From positions 2,071,808-2,135,807 of the forward strand of contig CAJNOP010000021.1 of assembly GCA_905250075.1 (NCBI GenBank): a stretch of 64,000 bases of DNA. The letters are read 5' to 3'. Positions 50,228 to 62,977 of this stretch are shown here, piece after piece. The stretch is from Rotaria sp. Silwood1. Taxonomy: Eukaryota > Rotifera > Eurotatoria > Philodinida > Philodinidae. Under the pieces are notes generated by a model, which saw nothing but the letters and a program-made list of their open reading frames with translations, made no database searches and was not told the origin of the DNA. Position numbers and translations under genes: made by a program. Each line of letters starts with the position of its first letter. The stretch's first letter is position 1.

Positions 50228-50728
50228 TAGTGTTCTAAAAAAAATCTAAAAGGATTTCGATTCGTATTAATATGTAACTAAGCTATCGAATCTCTACTAT
50301 GTCTATTTTCTAAAGCACCTCGGGGTTTTGGAAAAATGGTAGTTTCGAATTTCAATATGAGACTTTGCATATATACAGAACTCAACTAGATCAGCTTTCA
50401 TAAAAAATGCAGAAATTTTAGGCAAAGTCTCATTAAGATATGAGACTTTCAAGGTATAGACGTTTTTCTATGGGTAGTGTATACAACATACATTTTTTGC
50501 AAGTTTCATATTACAATGAGCCTTTATTCAAAACTCCTACGTTTCTCTATGGACGCTATTTTAGCTGAATTCTTTATATGCATAAAGTTTCTAATAAAAT
50601 CTGATCATATGAGTTTTACGAAAAGCTAAGATAGCTGGAAAATAGATGTTAAAAATTCTATAGCTTAATTAAATATTAATGAAAATCCAAATCCTTTTAG
50701 GTTTTTTTATCAGAATACTTTGTAATAT
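50228..50728. mobile_element. Inverted-repeat element, family E, 250 bp downstream of the cyclase gene
   Basis: Starting at tgttctaaaaaaaatctaaa (about 50231), the left arm CTAAAAGGATTTCGATTCGT matches the reverse complement of the right end (CTAAAAGGATTTGGATTTTC). Weaker similarity continues for over 150 bases (TAAGCTATCGAAT against TAAGCTATAGAAT). The total is about 500 bases and nearly all of it belongs to the two arms. No ORF is present. The divergence indicates an old MITE-like or foldback relic. Confidence 0.6.
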
Positions 50729-50976
50729 CTATAGGTAAAAACAATCATTGAATTGCAAGGTGACGTCCGATAATGTTTCCCATCATAAGATCAAATTGAA
50801 TAACATATGGTTTTGTTACTCGATTTACAATTTGATTGGCATTCTATGATGAACATTTACAAAGTGAAATAAATTTCGAGATTTCTAAAATATATTTATG
50901 AAGATTTATATTTGATGGAAAGACAAAACAGTGAGACACAAAACAATAAATTATCGTAATATAAAGAAATATAGAT

Positions 50977-53059
50977 TCATGCCTGTTGATTAGTTACCGT
51001 AGCTGAACGTGATTTCGTTTCATTTTCATTTGTTTTTCGAGCCAATAAAAAATATGTATACATTAAACCTTTGCCTTTAATTTCGATTTCACCTCGTTCT
51101 TCAAATACATATTGTTCTCGATTTTTTATACGTTTATATGTATCATCACTTAAATGGATTCGTTCAGGTAAACCAGTTGATTCCATTCTATTCGCAACAT
51201 TTACTGTATCACCAAACATGCAATAACGAGGCATTTTTGATCCAATTACCGCAGCACATACAGGTCCTATAATATTTATTCTATCAAGCCATCTATAAAG
51301 CTGATAACGAAGAAATCCTACTTAAACGATTTTTTTTATGTTTTTCTTCTCTATCGAGACTTACATAAAATTATCTTATTTTGATATATCTGTTATTAAA
51401 TAGCTTTTATGTTATGACAAGTAAAAGGTAAATTGTTTTTCTCGACATGTTCTGGCTTGTTGAAAGAAATATGATGGATTGGAATGAAGTAAAGAGTGTT
51501 TTTTTTTGTCAATGCCAGGGACAAATGATAATAACCAGTCGTCTCTGTATATTTATATGGTTGTTATTGATGCCGAGGTAGTAGACTTTTAAGTGATAGA
51601 AAGAACGTGGATAACTAGTATGATACTGTCTAGAAAAATACAATAGGCATCCAGATATAGAAGTCAAAACGACAACATTTAGACTTTGATCTTATAATGC
51701 ATAAATAAAATAAATTTTGAATACAAAAACAATGTTAAATCTCAAGTCTTAAAAATAAACTAATTATAATCATCTTCGAAAAATAGTGTATGAATTAATT
51801 TTGTTGTTTTTCTGATAGTAATGATTAAAGTAATTACCTGTATGAATGCCAACGCGTAGCATAAGTTCAGCAGATGTACGTGGTACACGGACTTGTTGTT
51901 TACCACGCAATAAACTTAACGACATATTGACAACCTCATTAGGATGCTTTAACAGACGAAAGAATTATACTCTTTAATCAGATAGATACTTTTTTTAGAT
52001 ATAGATATTTACTTTGTCACCATTTCTTTCTGGCGCTCCAGAAACAACCATATATGCATCTCCAATTGTTTCAACTTTATAAACATCAAAATTTTCCAAC
52101 AGTGAATCAAATATAGAATAAAGTTGGTTTAACATATTACATGTTTCATTTGGTGAACACATACTAAAGAAAATAATTATTCAAGAAAAACAACAATAAA
52201 AAAACACAAAAATTTTCTTTCACAAAAAATCTTACCTTGCTATAGCAGTAAATCCAACAATATCTGAAAAATAAACAGTAACTGAATCATAATACTCAGC
52301 TGGTGCTTTTCGTCCATTAATTAAATCTTTTGCTACACATGGTGGTAAAATTTGATGAAGTAATTTTTGTGTTAAACATTTTTCTTTTTCTAATTCATTT
52401 GTTTTATGTTCGAGTACACGTGAATGACGTTTTGCACGAATATATAATGTTAAAATACTATAACATAATATTATTGTTATAAAAATAAATACAATTATTA
52501 CTGATCCTTTTAAAATACATATTTTAGAATAATGAAAACATAAGCTATTATGACTAGATAACAATGTATAATTAGATGTATTAGACATACTTTCATTTAA
52601 ATAAACGAAGTCAAGAAAAATCATAGATATTAAAAGAAAGGCACATGTAATTGTAATGAAGATTGTTATAATCACATGTTTAGTTTCAATACGGGGTGCT
52701 TCATGAAGTTTTTTAGATACTGAAGTAGAATTAGCATTGACTTTTTTAACTAATAACCGTTGTCGTTTTTGTTTCAATGAACTACGCATTAAATAATATT
52801 GACGAAATAATGGAAATGACAATGTTGATGAATGTTCAGAATTCGTTGATGAAGTATTCGTTCCGTTACGGCGAAAACTTGATCCATATGGTTGAAGACT
52901 AGCACTTGATATACTATTTCGTACCCTCCATTTTACATTATGTCGAATTGGTATATTAAATGATGAAGATACAGATTCATTTATTTTATCATGCCGTGAA
53001 ATATAAGAATTATCACAAAGAAGAACGGAACTAACACTTTGAGAATCATCAAACGGCAT
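50977..53059 (-). CDS. Two-TM membrane guanylate cyclase (4 exons, 457 aa)
   Basis: Exons are 53059-52236, 52163-52013, 51946-51838 and 51266-50977. A Ser/Asn-rich cytoplasmic N-terminus (1-120) precedes TM1 (about 129-150), a loop of about 35 residues with N-glycosylation sites (NESMSN, NTSNYT) and TM2 (about 185-206). A signalling helix follows (212-240, [19 protein letters not shown]), then a class III cyclase domain (about 255-440). Metal ligands are D266 in FSDIVGF and D310 in [10 protein letters not shown]306 and C377 ([12 protein letters not shown]) are the guanine-selecting pair, so the substrate should be GTP. N384 and R388 are the transition-state residues. The protein has neither the large ligand-binding ectodomain nor the kinase-homology domain of typical receptor guanylate cyclases, and no haem domain. 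Homodimerisation through the helix is expected. Intron 3 (571 nt) is the only long one. Confidence 0.9.
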
Positions 53060-54408
53060 CTTAAAATTATCAATTGTTTGTCAGAACACACCAAAAAAAT
53101 GTCTAATTAACAACTAAGACACTGTATAATGATACTGATATAGCTATGAATATATTTCTCTCGTTTCATTTGTTTCTATTTTCTATGGTTTTCTATCTTA
53201 TCAATAGATTGAGTACTAAGCATTTTTTTTCGATGTATTTATCGCTCGTTCTCTCTTTCTATCGCTCTTTCTATTCATATGTATATATATATATATATGT
53301 ATATAAGACCAATAAAGGACCCTAACTTAAATAACAGCTGTCTTTACATATTCAAAAGATGATACGGTACTTTGCACATCAGCAGATCAAGAATAGGTCA
53401 TGAATATTAGAAAAACATTATACATGTACATGTATATTTATCTGAGTTATCTAGACGTGAAAGAAAAGTTTTCAATGATATTATTGTGACAAGTACACAT
53501 ATTCTTTGGATTTCTTCACTAATGTGCCCCCGGAAATATTGATATCCATATGAAACAAAAAATAAGACAGCTAAGTATGTGTCTATATGTATTATCAGTA
53601 AATAGTGGATGATGTGCATGATCTAATGGCATCTAACGCGACTGCTTCTGATCAATGTAAAATTATTCTGATTGAAAGCGTCATTTTAGATGAAGGTCAT
53701 ATATTGGACTGTACTTCTATTACTTAGCTTATATTTTGTTTCTTTTTTTGCGTCCTTGTTGTGTCAAAATAATAATATGATCTTATTCCAAGTATTTGTA
53801 TCTATGCGTATTCTATTGCCAAATGGATTATTTGATCTAAGACAACATAATCTAGTTGGGTTTTATTTTAAATTAATTTTATAGGAAAACATGATGATTA
53901 GTATCTGTAATAGATAAAATCAGAATTTATCTAATCTAATAAGTAAAATGGAGGAGATATCTTCAGAGACTGTTTTTGAATTATTATCTATTATTGTTGA
54001 ATAGTTTTGGTTGAAAAAAAAAACAATTATTTCCAAGTTTATGTTTACCACTAATATATGATAAACAAAATCTAAATGTTTAAAGTCGAAAAAAAAAGAT
54101 AGCTGTTATCAACATGAAAATATCACTGTTGATAAGGATGGGTAAGAAAAATAAAAGAAAAAGATGAGTTAACAGGTCAACATACACGTGAACTATTCGA
54201 AAACATGTAAATTTCGTCATTCATCGAATGATGTAAACTATCTTTGTTGTTTTTTTTTCAAAGAAGTAGCAAACATCTAGATATGTTTTATTCTATTCTT
54301 TTTTTCTCATGATGTTTTTATTTGTCATAAGACAAGTTAATATCTATTACATATGGTCTGAGGTACAGTGCGTTAAGGTAATAACTAGTTGCACATTAAA
54401 GAAATATA
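53060..54408. promoter_or_regulatory. Divergent upstream region of the cyclase and the multi-TM gene
   Basis: The minus-strand cyclase and the plus-strand multi-TM gene start on opposite sides, so both promoters must lie in these 1.35 kb. A (TA)n tract is at about 53285-53302 and T-rich stretches are common. ORFs 53407-53619 and 53690-53884 show no family. No specific elements are assignable. Confidence 0.45.
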
Positions 54409-56655
54409 ATGAATCAAAATTCCAATAATTCACTAAAAGTAATCAATAAATACTTCATCTTCTACGTGATGATTGTTTATTTTTTATTGCAGTCATCAGC
54501 CTTTTCAATAAGTAATTATCATTATAACAATATAACTCAATCAATGAATAACGATGATGATTTTGGTTGTGTCAAAGTCGAGGTGAGAAGAAAATTCAGT
54601 CATACATTGCGGAATTGGTTTGAATTAAATGAGGTTCGAATCGAACAAGCTCAAAAAAAAAATAACAATAGCAGAGAGATACATACTGACGCTTCTCTGT
54701 TTGATTAATGAAACAAAATTCTAAGCATTGATATTTTCATTCTTGTTTTTATTTCATCCAGATCTCCGACCTTGACAATAGTTGTCCAAATGCAACAACA
54801 CTTAGTTTAATGAGATGTAAAAAACAAATACTTCATCCATTTCGTAATTTATTATGTTTAGTAAGTCAATTAAATATTTTTTAATATATAGAAATATTCG
54901 CTCCCTTTCTTCTAAGATTGGTTGGAGGCCATTTGGTGTCGATAGTTTAAGACGTTCATCAATTTTAATGCGTATTTTTAATATTATTTATCCTCTTTTT
55001 ATTTTAATATTACTATTATTTAATTATACGTATGAAATTGTCGTTTGTCAAGGAAAGTTGAATGTTGTTACAGATACCAAAGTAAAATTTATGACTTTTG
55101 TATTTTGTTTCTCGTTTAATTAAATTGTTCTTGTCTTTGAATAGACAACAACAACTAGTGCTACCACATTATCACCGAGCCAAAATCACACCGTGTTAAA
55201 TTGGAGTTCTCTCATACCTCCAAAACCTTTTCATAAAATTAACGTTACTAATATCCAGCCAAATGTATGCGGTCATATATTTACTACTTATATATTACCT
55301 GATTTATTACATTTTGTTGCTTTTATTATTGGTTTTATATATTTTCGTGTTACAGAAGGTGAACAGATGTATTCTCTTATGGAAAAAGTAAGAATAATGA
55401 TTAAATATTGAAATTTATTACAGTTGTTTGATGTTGAGAATAAATAGGTTTTTATTCATGCTGATCAAAATATGCGACAATTTAGTCCAAATCGAGTTAT
55501 TCGACGATTGAAGTAAATGATTTTGTTAATGCTCCTCATACTCATATTTGTATTATCTTTTTCTTTTTCAATAGAATATTCTTGCTAATTGGAACTTTTT
55601 GGGTTCTTACATCAGTTGCTACACATGCATTATCAAATGCAATGAATGATTTTGCACATCCATTGATTTTTGATAAAAAAAATCAACTAAAACGGTATAA
55701 TCACTTTCTTCACATTGAAAAATTTTGTTTATTTTCTTTTTTCTTTAGAAAGTCTGTGAGATATAGTTTATTTATTCTTGATATTGTATGTTTACTTTTA
55801 TCAAATTGTATTCATTTGGCTATTGTTATGAATTTTGTATCACATTGTGAAATGGTTGTTTTCTATTGTAAATCGATTCGAACACGATTAGAAGAAAAAT
55901 CAATACATCTTCTTGAAGCTATGAAACAAATTCTTGATCTTGGCTTATCTATTAGTCAATTAAATGGTGCAGCTTCACGAATGATGTCAATATTAGTTGT
56001 TTTCTATCTCGAACGTACAATACTCGGTAAAATTTTTTTTATTAGCTAAACTTTTTTCATTAGATTATTTTGTTAAACTAAATAATAGATCAATTTTTGT
56101 TCATTTTAAAATTATTCAAAAACGAGGTTATTTATATAAGTATATCAGTATTCATAAGTGTTCTTTTTTCAAGATATTTGTATAGCTTAGGTCATTGAAA
56201 ATTAATATACTACTTTTATTTTTTGTTCAGGTATTATCTTATTCATGGCGAATGAAATTAAGGAACCAATGATATATGCATATCGAGTGTTATATCCTAT
56301 AGTTTGGTTTTCGATTCTTATATTTTGTCTTGGACAAGTAAGGTTTTTATAAAAAATATTACATATTTATAAGATTTTTCTCTTACCAAATTATTAGGCA
56401 GCACGAGTAACATCGAAATGTGATAAATTTCATCGTATTAGTCTTTCAATGCGTGTTTATGGTTATCATGCAATAAGTTCCACTGATCTGGATGGTTTTC
56501 TATTGTTTCTCTCAGCAGCTGAATTGCGTGCGAAACTATTTGGATTAACTGTTCGACCGGGTAAAATTATTTTCATACTCGTGACGATTATTATTGTATG
56601 TGTTATTCTTCTTCAAACAAATATTATTAACAGTTCAAATCTTTTTCTTCAATAA
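54409..56655 (+). CDS. Multi-TM membrane protein, possibly gustatory-receptor-like (9 exons, 502 aa)
   Basis: Exons are 54409-54582, 54762-54860, 54917-55081, 55145-55387, 55448-55512, 55575-55694, 55749-56026, 56231-56337 and 56398-56655, all in phase. An N-terminal hydrophobic segment (FIFYVMIVYFLLQSSAFS) may be a signal peptide. After a loop with NAT and Cys residues come hydrophobic segments near IIYPLFILILLLF, LLHFVAFIIGFIYF, FLLIGTFWVLTSVATHAL, LFILDIVCLLLSNCIHL, a segment around GIILFMA and IVWFSILIFCLG, and a last one (FILVTIIIVCVILLQ). Topology, and a C-terminal exon with LRAKLFGLTVRP just before the last helix, are reminiscent of the gustatory-receptor-like 7TM channel superfamily. 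I could not confirm this, and other 7TM families remain possible. For exon 3 the acceptor CTTCTAAG was chosen because it alone keeps frame. Confidence 0.78.
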
Positions 56656-56719
56656 TAGATAATGTTTTTTTTTTAAAAAAAATCAAATAAAACATGTCTT
56701 TTAAGAAAAGGATGACATA

Positions 56720-58150
56720 TTAACATATCAATGAACAAAGATGATGTCGTTTAGAATCATTGTCTGTTTTACTTTGGCTATCATTATAAATACTTGTTGC
56801 TGTTGTTTGATTGAGACATCTTTTGAGAAATTTTTCTGTGTACAAGCGATGAACGATTTCAGCTGCAACATAATCTGAACTATTTTCTTTAATTAGTGAC
56901 AGAATAAAAAAACCATCAGCTTCAAGATAATCATTAGTGAATGTAATAATTTTTGATTGATCATTGATTTCTTTTGCTAATGGATACTTTTTTGAATGAA
57001 GACGTTTTTGAACGAAATTAAGACGATATTGTGGAGTAATGGCATACACCCATAGGAAAAAATCGCCAATATTAAGTGAGATAACAATTGCATACCAAAA
57101 GTAAAGAAAAGTAAACATTTGTTGGTTAAATAAATTGTGCGGTAAAACGCATGGAACAGTATAGTCATGAGAACGCTTTGGATGACCAAATTCACGAATA
57201 GTAAAATCACATAAAGTTGTTTTTGGAAATAAACGTGATTCTGTATCCCAATGAATCCCTACATATACATCAAACAAATTTTTTCCTCTTACAAAAAAGC
57301 GAAATGTTTTGGTTTTTTTGCCTACCTCGAAAAAAACGATCAAGTACTTGTATACCATAAAAAGCAAAATTTGAACCTAACATTACACTTAAAAGAAGTA
57401 TTTGAAATAATGATACACCTATATACATTAATTTTGTTGTCAAATATAAAACAACAAGATAATTCCCAAGATATTTGCCAGTTAAGCACCATCCAGTTAT
57501 TAAAGTTCGTTGAATTATATTTAAGTGACTACGTGCTTCATTTTGTCGTCGATGATCATTACAGTATTGATCAATACTATCAACAACATAATCTAAACAC
57601 ATTTGACGATGTACTGCATCTGTTGTTGGTAGTTTATAATCAAAAGATGATTCAACAAGATCAGATACTTGTACACCACTCTTTAATCCAAATGTATTCC
57701 ATGATATACGTGGTATATAGAATAGAAATGCTTTAACTAATAAAATAAATGGAATCCATTGATAATATAATATTTCACTTTCTTTTTTAATAGAGAATGA
57801 TTTTGGTGTTTTATCTGTATGTTTAACATAGTAAGTATTTTGAACAAAACATACTGATCGAACATATTCATCATAGTTTGGTGTAAAGAATGCTGGTACC
57901 TATATTGAAACAATAATAAAAAAAAAGAAATAATTTCAATCAAAAATAGTAGAAACGAAAGATATTAAATGCAAAAAAAATTTACCCAACATTTGATCTG
58001 ATCGGTATAAAGACGATTCATATTTATTATTGCAAAAACAACCAAAATTCCAACAGTATATCGATAGTTAAGCCGATCGGACATACTATCATCATTTCGT
58101 TTGCCCAGCATCATATTCGAAGCGTGACCCACTAATGAATGAAAATCCAT
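56720..58150 (-). CDS. inx: Innexin gap-junction protein (3 exons, 425 aa)
   Basis: Exons are 58150-57986, 57899-57326 and 57258-56720. TM1 is about 31-48, followed by the first extracellular loop with IKCW (C54) and VCF (C72). The innexin signature YYQW is at 100-103, followed by TM2 (IPFILLVKAFLFYIP). A cytoplasmic loop leads to TM3 (LVVLYLTTKLMYIGVSLFQIL). The second extracellular loop has C263 and C283 (TLCDFTIREFG, YTVPCVLPHN). TM4 follows (FLYFWYAIVISLNIGDFFLW), then a Ser/Asp-rich tail. Both loops have two cysteines, as all innexins do. Innexins form hexameric or octameric channels joining invertebrate cells. The gene lies tail to tail with the 54409-56655 gene, only 64 bp apart, so their 3' UTRs must be short or overlap. 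Confidence 0.95.
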
Positions 58151-61100
58151 TTTACTTTTTCTTAGCTAAAATTGAAACAATGAAAAGAATATGTTTTCAT
58201 CCTAGCATTATTATTTATTACCTCAAAATGATATATAGAAGAATGTGAATGAAATAACAGGCTATCTGCTAATCGATCATGACATATTGGCCATAAACTA
58301 CTTTTTCTCTCGAAAAGTCATCGCTATTGTGTTTGCCTATGCGCTATATCTTGTGCTCCGAAGAGAAAACATCAATTACTCGTTTTTTTTCTTTCTAGTG
58401 TGCTTCTTTTATGCTTAATAGAAGAGAAGAAAGAGACAAGTAAGGCAAACTTTCTCTCTACATGTAAGTAATAAGCATAGTGCTGTATTTTTCCAGTTTA
58501 CATCTACTAGACAGGAACGATACAAGGATGACGTAGCACGAGATATTATTCATCGTTCGTCTTTCTTGTTCTTGCTGTACTAAGAGAGGAAAAGAAACAT
58601 GACTGCTTATGTGCTCGTTAATTCCATTCTTGCAATCAGGAATATGATGAATGTAACAAGTATATGAAGGCAGGTGTGTAGCGTATCATCTGATAGAAAT
58701 TATTTATATTCAAAATGAATACTCTACTAGGAAAATTTTTATGAAAATATAAAGTTGTGTTAATACTATATGTGAAAATAGATCGATCTCATTGGTTAAT
58801 ACGCTTACACTTGCATCAATTACTTATCAAATTATGTCTTAAATGAACATTAATATATCTTGTTTCAGATCGAAATGAATATAAAACTTTTAATTTCGAT
58901 TTGATTCAATTTGGCCAAGACTAAATCGAACAAACGATATGTTTTTTTTTGCACTCTTGTGTATGATCTATTGATCCTAGACACTCTACTAATAACAATA
59001 AGTTCTTTTGTTTTATCTTGGTAAAAACCCGTTTTACTTAGTTCACTTATATTTCTACTTGATGATTCAGTGCATATAAAAGAACATAAAGAAGCTTGTT
59101 TTCATAAACATCTGTCTTCAATACAACGAACAAAATGATATTATTCTAAGCTCTTGATTGTGTGACTCATTTTCTGCCTCTGTTGCTTGAACAGAACAGA
59201 ATGCTAGCATTGGTAATGAAACTTGATCATGTAACATAAACAAAATTTTGGTTGTTAGATTACTAACATCAGTAAATAATTATCTATCATAAAAATTTCC
59301 GCTATTTCACGAGAGAACTAAACATGCTTAGAATTTCTTTTTTCTTTTGTTTGTTTTGCTCTGGCAATCTCTATGCATTTATGAATATAAATTAGTAAAT
59401 AGTTTTTAACTTCGTCTATGACTTCATTAATACTATGTCATTTTTCATACGTTGGTTTTAATTGTAGATAAAAAAAAATTGACTAGAAAAATGAGTTTTG
59501 TTTGAAATATTTTCAGCTGATAGTACCACTAGGAGTTTTATTTCTAATAATAATCGATCAACTTGACAAAACAATTTGTTAATGATTCTGTGCATTTTTA
59601 TCAAAACTTCCGTTTATAACTAGACGCTGTCAACTATTAAAAGAGTTCAATTTCTAAATAATAAACTAAAAAAACAGTCTTCCGTACAGCAAAAGTAGCA
59701 TTTTTTCAGATTATCATAACAATGTCATGGTATATGCATGCTTCTTCAATATGCTGTGCATACAATACATATAACATGAAAATGTAAAAATATCATCTAC
59801 ATAGATAAACTAATATCATGTGTCATTGCACTTCTCTAAATGAAATATACAAATAGTCTGTCAAAAAAAGATGACCAATTCGTTTTTTTTTCTCACTTCG
59901 ATCAGTATGGTTACGAAATTATTATACATAATGAAGAAAACTATTGATTTGTCATCTTTCATTAGTGATACTTGATAGTATGCACACTTTAAATTGGTAA
60001 GCTTTGTATAATATTATACACACTGAATTAGAAAAAAAATCTATTTGTTATATGCTTGAATTTCTGTAAAGTAGAATGTTCATTCGTTTTAACAAAACGA
60101 TTTTCAAACGAATTGGGTAATCAACAACAATTTTAGAGGTTTTTGAAAATTGATGCTAATGTGATAGAAAATCAATCATGATTCTATAAAAAGGAAAAAA
60201 TCTACATTAGTTTTAGGAAAATGATTCAAGCAATGACGGCTATTGAGTCATTGTTCAGTCATATATATATATTTAAGCCAGCTGACGATGTCAAGACTTC
60301 AATGTTTTTCTCTGGCAGCTACAGTGAGTATGTCAGTTACGTGAAGCGTAGCTAGTGCATACTAGTCCGTCGTATAAAAGGAAAACAAGCAATAAACTAT
60401 CTTTTATTACTTATAAAAGATAGTAAATATTTATTTTTTCTAAAAATACTTCCGATATCTCTATTGGTTTTTGTTTTTGAACTATATGCCGACTCTTATC
60501 CATCTTTCTTGCGTTCATGATTGATTGTTTTATTTCAGACATTTTTCTTATGACAAAAGTGTTCATTTTATATAATTACACTTTCATCAAAGCTTTTACA
60601 TATTTAATTAAATGTATCAAAGCATTTCCGTAGTAACTATGATGCTAGTGTAGTACACAATCACCGTCTCCTTGCAATATATTTATACGAAAAGCTTCGT
60701 AAGATAATTATATTTTCTTTTTGACTTGTTCAAAGTATAATACTTGGAGTGATGCTTAATTTTCTCTTGATTGTATAAACACTTTTAACTAATCAACACA
60801 GTTAATGCTATGAATAAAATATCACTATAAAGTTGAACAAAAAATTTATTGTTAAGTTGGCAATAGATAATAGACACTCTGTTTTCTGAAAAATGTTCAG
60901 AATGTGACACCGAGTTCAATATATTAGAACTGTTCATATGGAATCAGTCGTGATTTTCTAACTAGACAGTCAAAATTTGAATTTCGTATTTTTAACAACA
61001 TAGAAATTTATTGTTAAATTCGTATCGCCAGTTCTAAAATATCCTTTTCAGTTCATGATGAGTTTTTTATTTTAGCGTCTATGCTTGTTTTCAAAAACCT

Positions 61101-62977
61101 TTCAATAATATGAACATTTGTTATGATGATTGAAAAATTCGAATGCTTGTCTTCCGTGAAATACTGTTAGTCTTACAATGGGAGAGACGACAAGAATTGA
61201 ACTCTAACAACATTTAGTAAAATAGATCGACAGCTTGCTGTTCCATTTCTGTAACATTTATCTAGAAGTCGTTATTCGTTGGCACATATCTTGTATAGGA
61301 CAGACATGTAAGAAACATCATCTCTGATTCCAGAACTAACAGTAGACTATTTTTTCTGTCTGATACATAGAGAATGCAACATAGATTATGTTGTAACTAA
61401 TTGTGACTCGTATTCCAACAATCTAGTAATTGGATAAACATTAGTAAGTTGTGACGCCGCAGATACTACATGAAATATTGTCATAATCGGTTGATTTCCT
61501 CCTTTATGCGACTACGCAGTACGCATTGAAATATGATGATGATAGTAATCATAAATGAAATTCGATCTGAAAAAAAGGTAGTTGTTTAAAAGAATGCATA
61601 TAAGTCATTTACATTTGTAAACAATGAAAAATACTACGTAGATTCTCTACTCGAAATATTATTTTTATGCATTTCCAGAAGAATATCTCCTACATAAAAA
61701 CTATAATCTCAACGTTGACATTTCATGCATTGTTTTTCATAATTAATACGAAGAAAAAGTGTTTTCAGATTCAAAACATATCTATTTGAATGCCAAATAT
61801 CATTTTCATACTGTAATTTATACCGATATCTACAAACATGTTTCTTTTGGTAATTTTTCGAGTCAATCTAATTATTTCATAATAAGTTTAATTATTTGGA
61901 AAATTAAAAAGATTTTATTGAATTGATTTGTTATTTTTTGCTAAAGATATTTTTCTTGATGTATTTACTATGTAATATAGTTACTTTCAAAAATAATTGA
62001 AAGTAAATAATAAAAAGTAAAATAACAAGTACTATTTTCAATTCTAATACTAAAACAGTGCATTAAAATAATTCTTATTTCTATGAAACAAAAGAAAAAA
62101 CTGTTAGAGTGTTTTTAATTTCACTATGTTGAATCACTCTATTAGAATAACTCATGCATATTATAAGTTAGTACACAGAAAAGACTTGTCATTAAGTTAA
62201 TACCTAATATTCCACATAACTCAGAAATAGAACTTTTGTTACACATCGATAAAAACTTATTCAATATTGCACAAGGTAAACAATTTTTCTAGTAAGCTGA
62301 TAGGTGCTCATCACTGAAAATAACTCAACAAAGCATGATTGTTGGCGTATTTTTGTTAGTGCCAACGAAATCTACACCAGTTCACTCTAAACCATACCAT
62401 CACCTTAACCCATACTCACAGCCACATTCACACCTTTAGAAAATTGATAAGACAAAACATGATAGTGTGATTACTGCTCCTCATCCTTAGTAACAGCTGT
62501 TGAAACTAATATCAGTGGTTTTTTAATACTAAATTGAAATAATAATCTGCGAAAGTATCAGAGAAATTGCTTTTGTTCAGTTCAAGAACGATGACGTTTA
62601 AACCGTTTCATAGCTAGGATACACTCTTTATATATGCATATAATGATACAGATGTAGGCAGTTATTTTCTATTTCCAATTGTCTTCCTGTTACATTTAAA
62701 TATAGCGACACAGAATAAATTCTAGAATTAAATTTCCATGGTTTTAGCAAGGATTCGGACATTTTTTATTAAAATAAAAATATTTATTCGTGTTTACATT
62801 CATCAAGTAGTAACCTATCATGATTAATAGTTTGTCGTTCAGAATAGAGATTTTAAAGATTGTTTGCATCAGCAACCCAACACGTCGGTCACCATTACAA
62901 ATATTTTAGATGATAGGAAGTGTGACTAAGGAAAAGTGAGATTCAAATTCGTTCTTAATATTGTAATGAATCAACAT
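58151..62977. other. 4.8-kb AT-rich spacer
   Basis: The first 300-500 bases would hold the innexin promoter. The right end holds the 3' UTR of the acid phosphatase, and possibly a last small coding exon at about 62925-62906. I see no other gene or paired inverted repeats. A strand-biased, G-poor patch at 62376-62440 reads CCATACCATCACC and CAGCCACATTCACACC. No long open frame occurs anywhere in the interval. Confidence 0.5.

Larger units (their letters stand above)
46089..50976. other. 4.9-kb spacer with foldback and inverted-repeat element
   Basis: There is no gene that I can support. It contains the foldback 46908-47389, the inverted-repeat element 50228-50728 and the flanks of the claudin-like and cyclase genes. 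ORFs 46431-46628, 46639-46824 and 47053-47262 are chance. The last is a reading of the foldback itself. From 47390 to 50220 I see only AT-rich sequence. Confidence 0.5.

Noticed and set aside
54854-54916. Upstream acceptor TATATAG as the start of exon 3 in the multi-TM gene
   Set aside because: It puts a stop in frame (phase 0) within 25 nt. The downstream acceptor CTTCTAAG keeps the frame.
57251-57736. 161-aa plus-strand ORF across the innexin locus
   Set aside because: It is the antisense shadow of innexin exons. The minus-strand innexin model has all family motifs.
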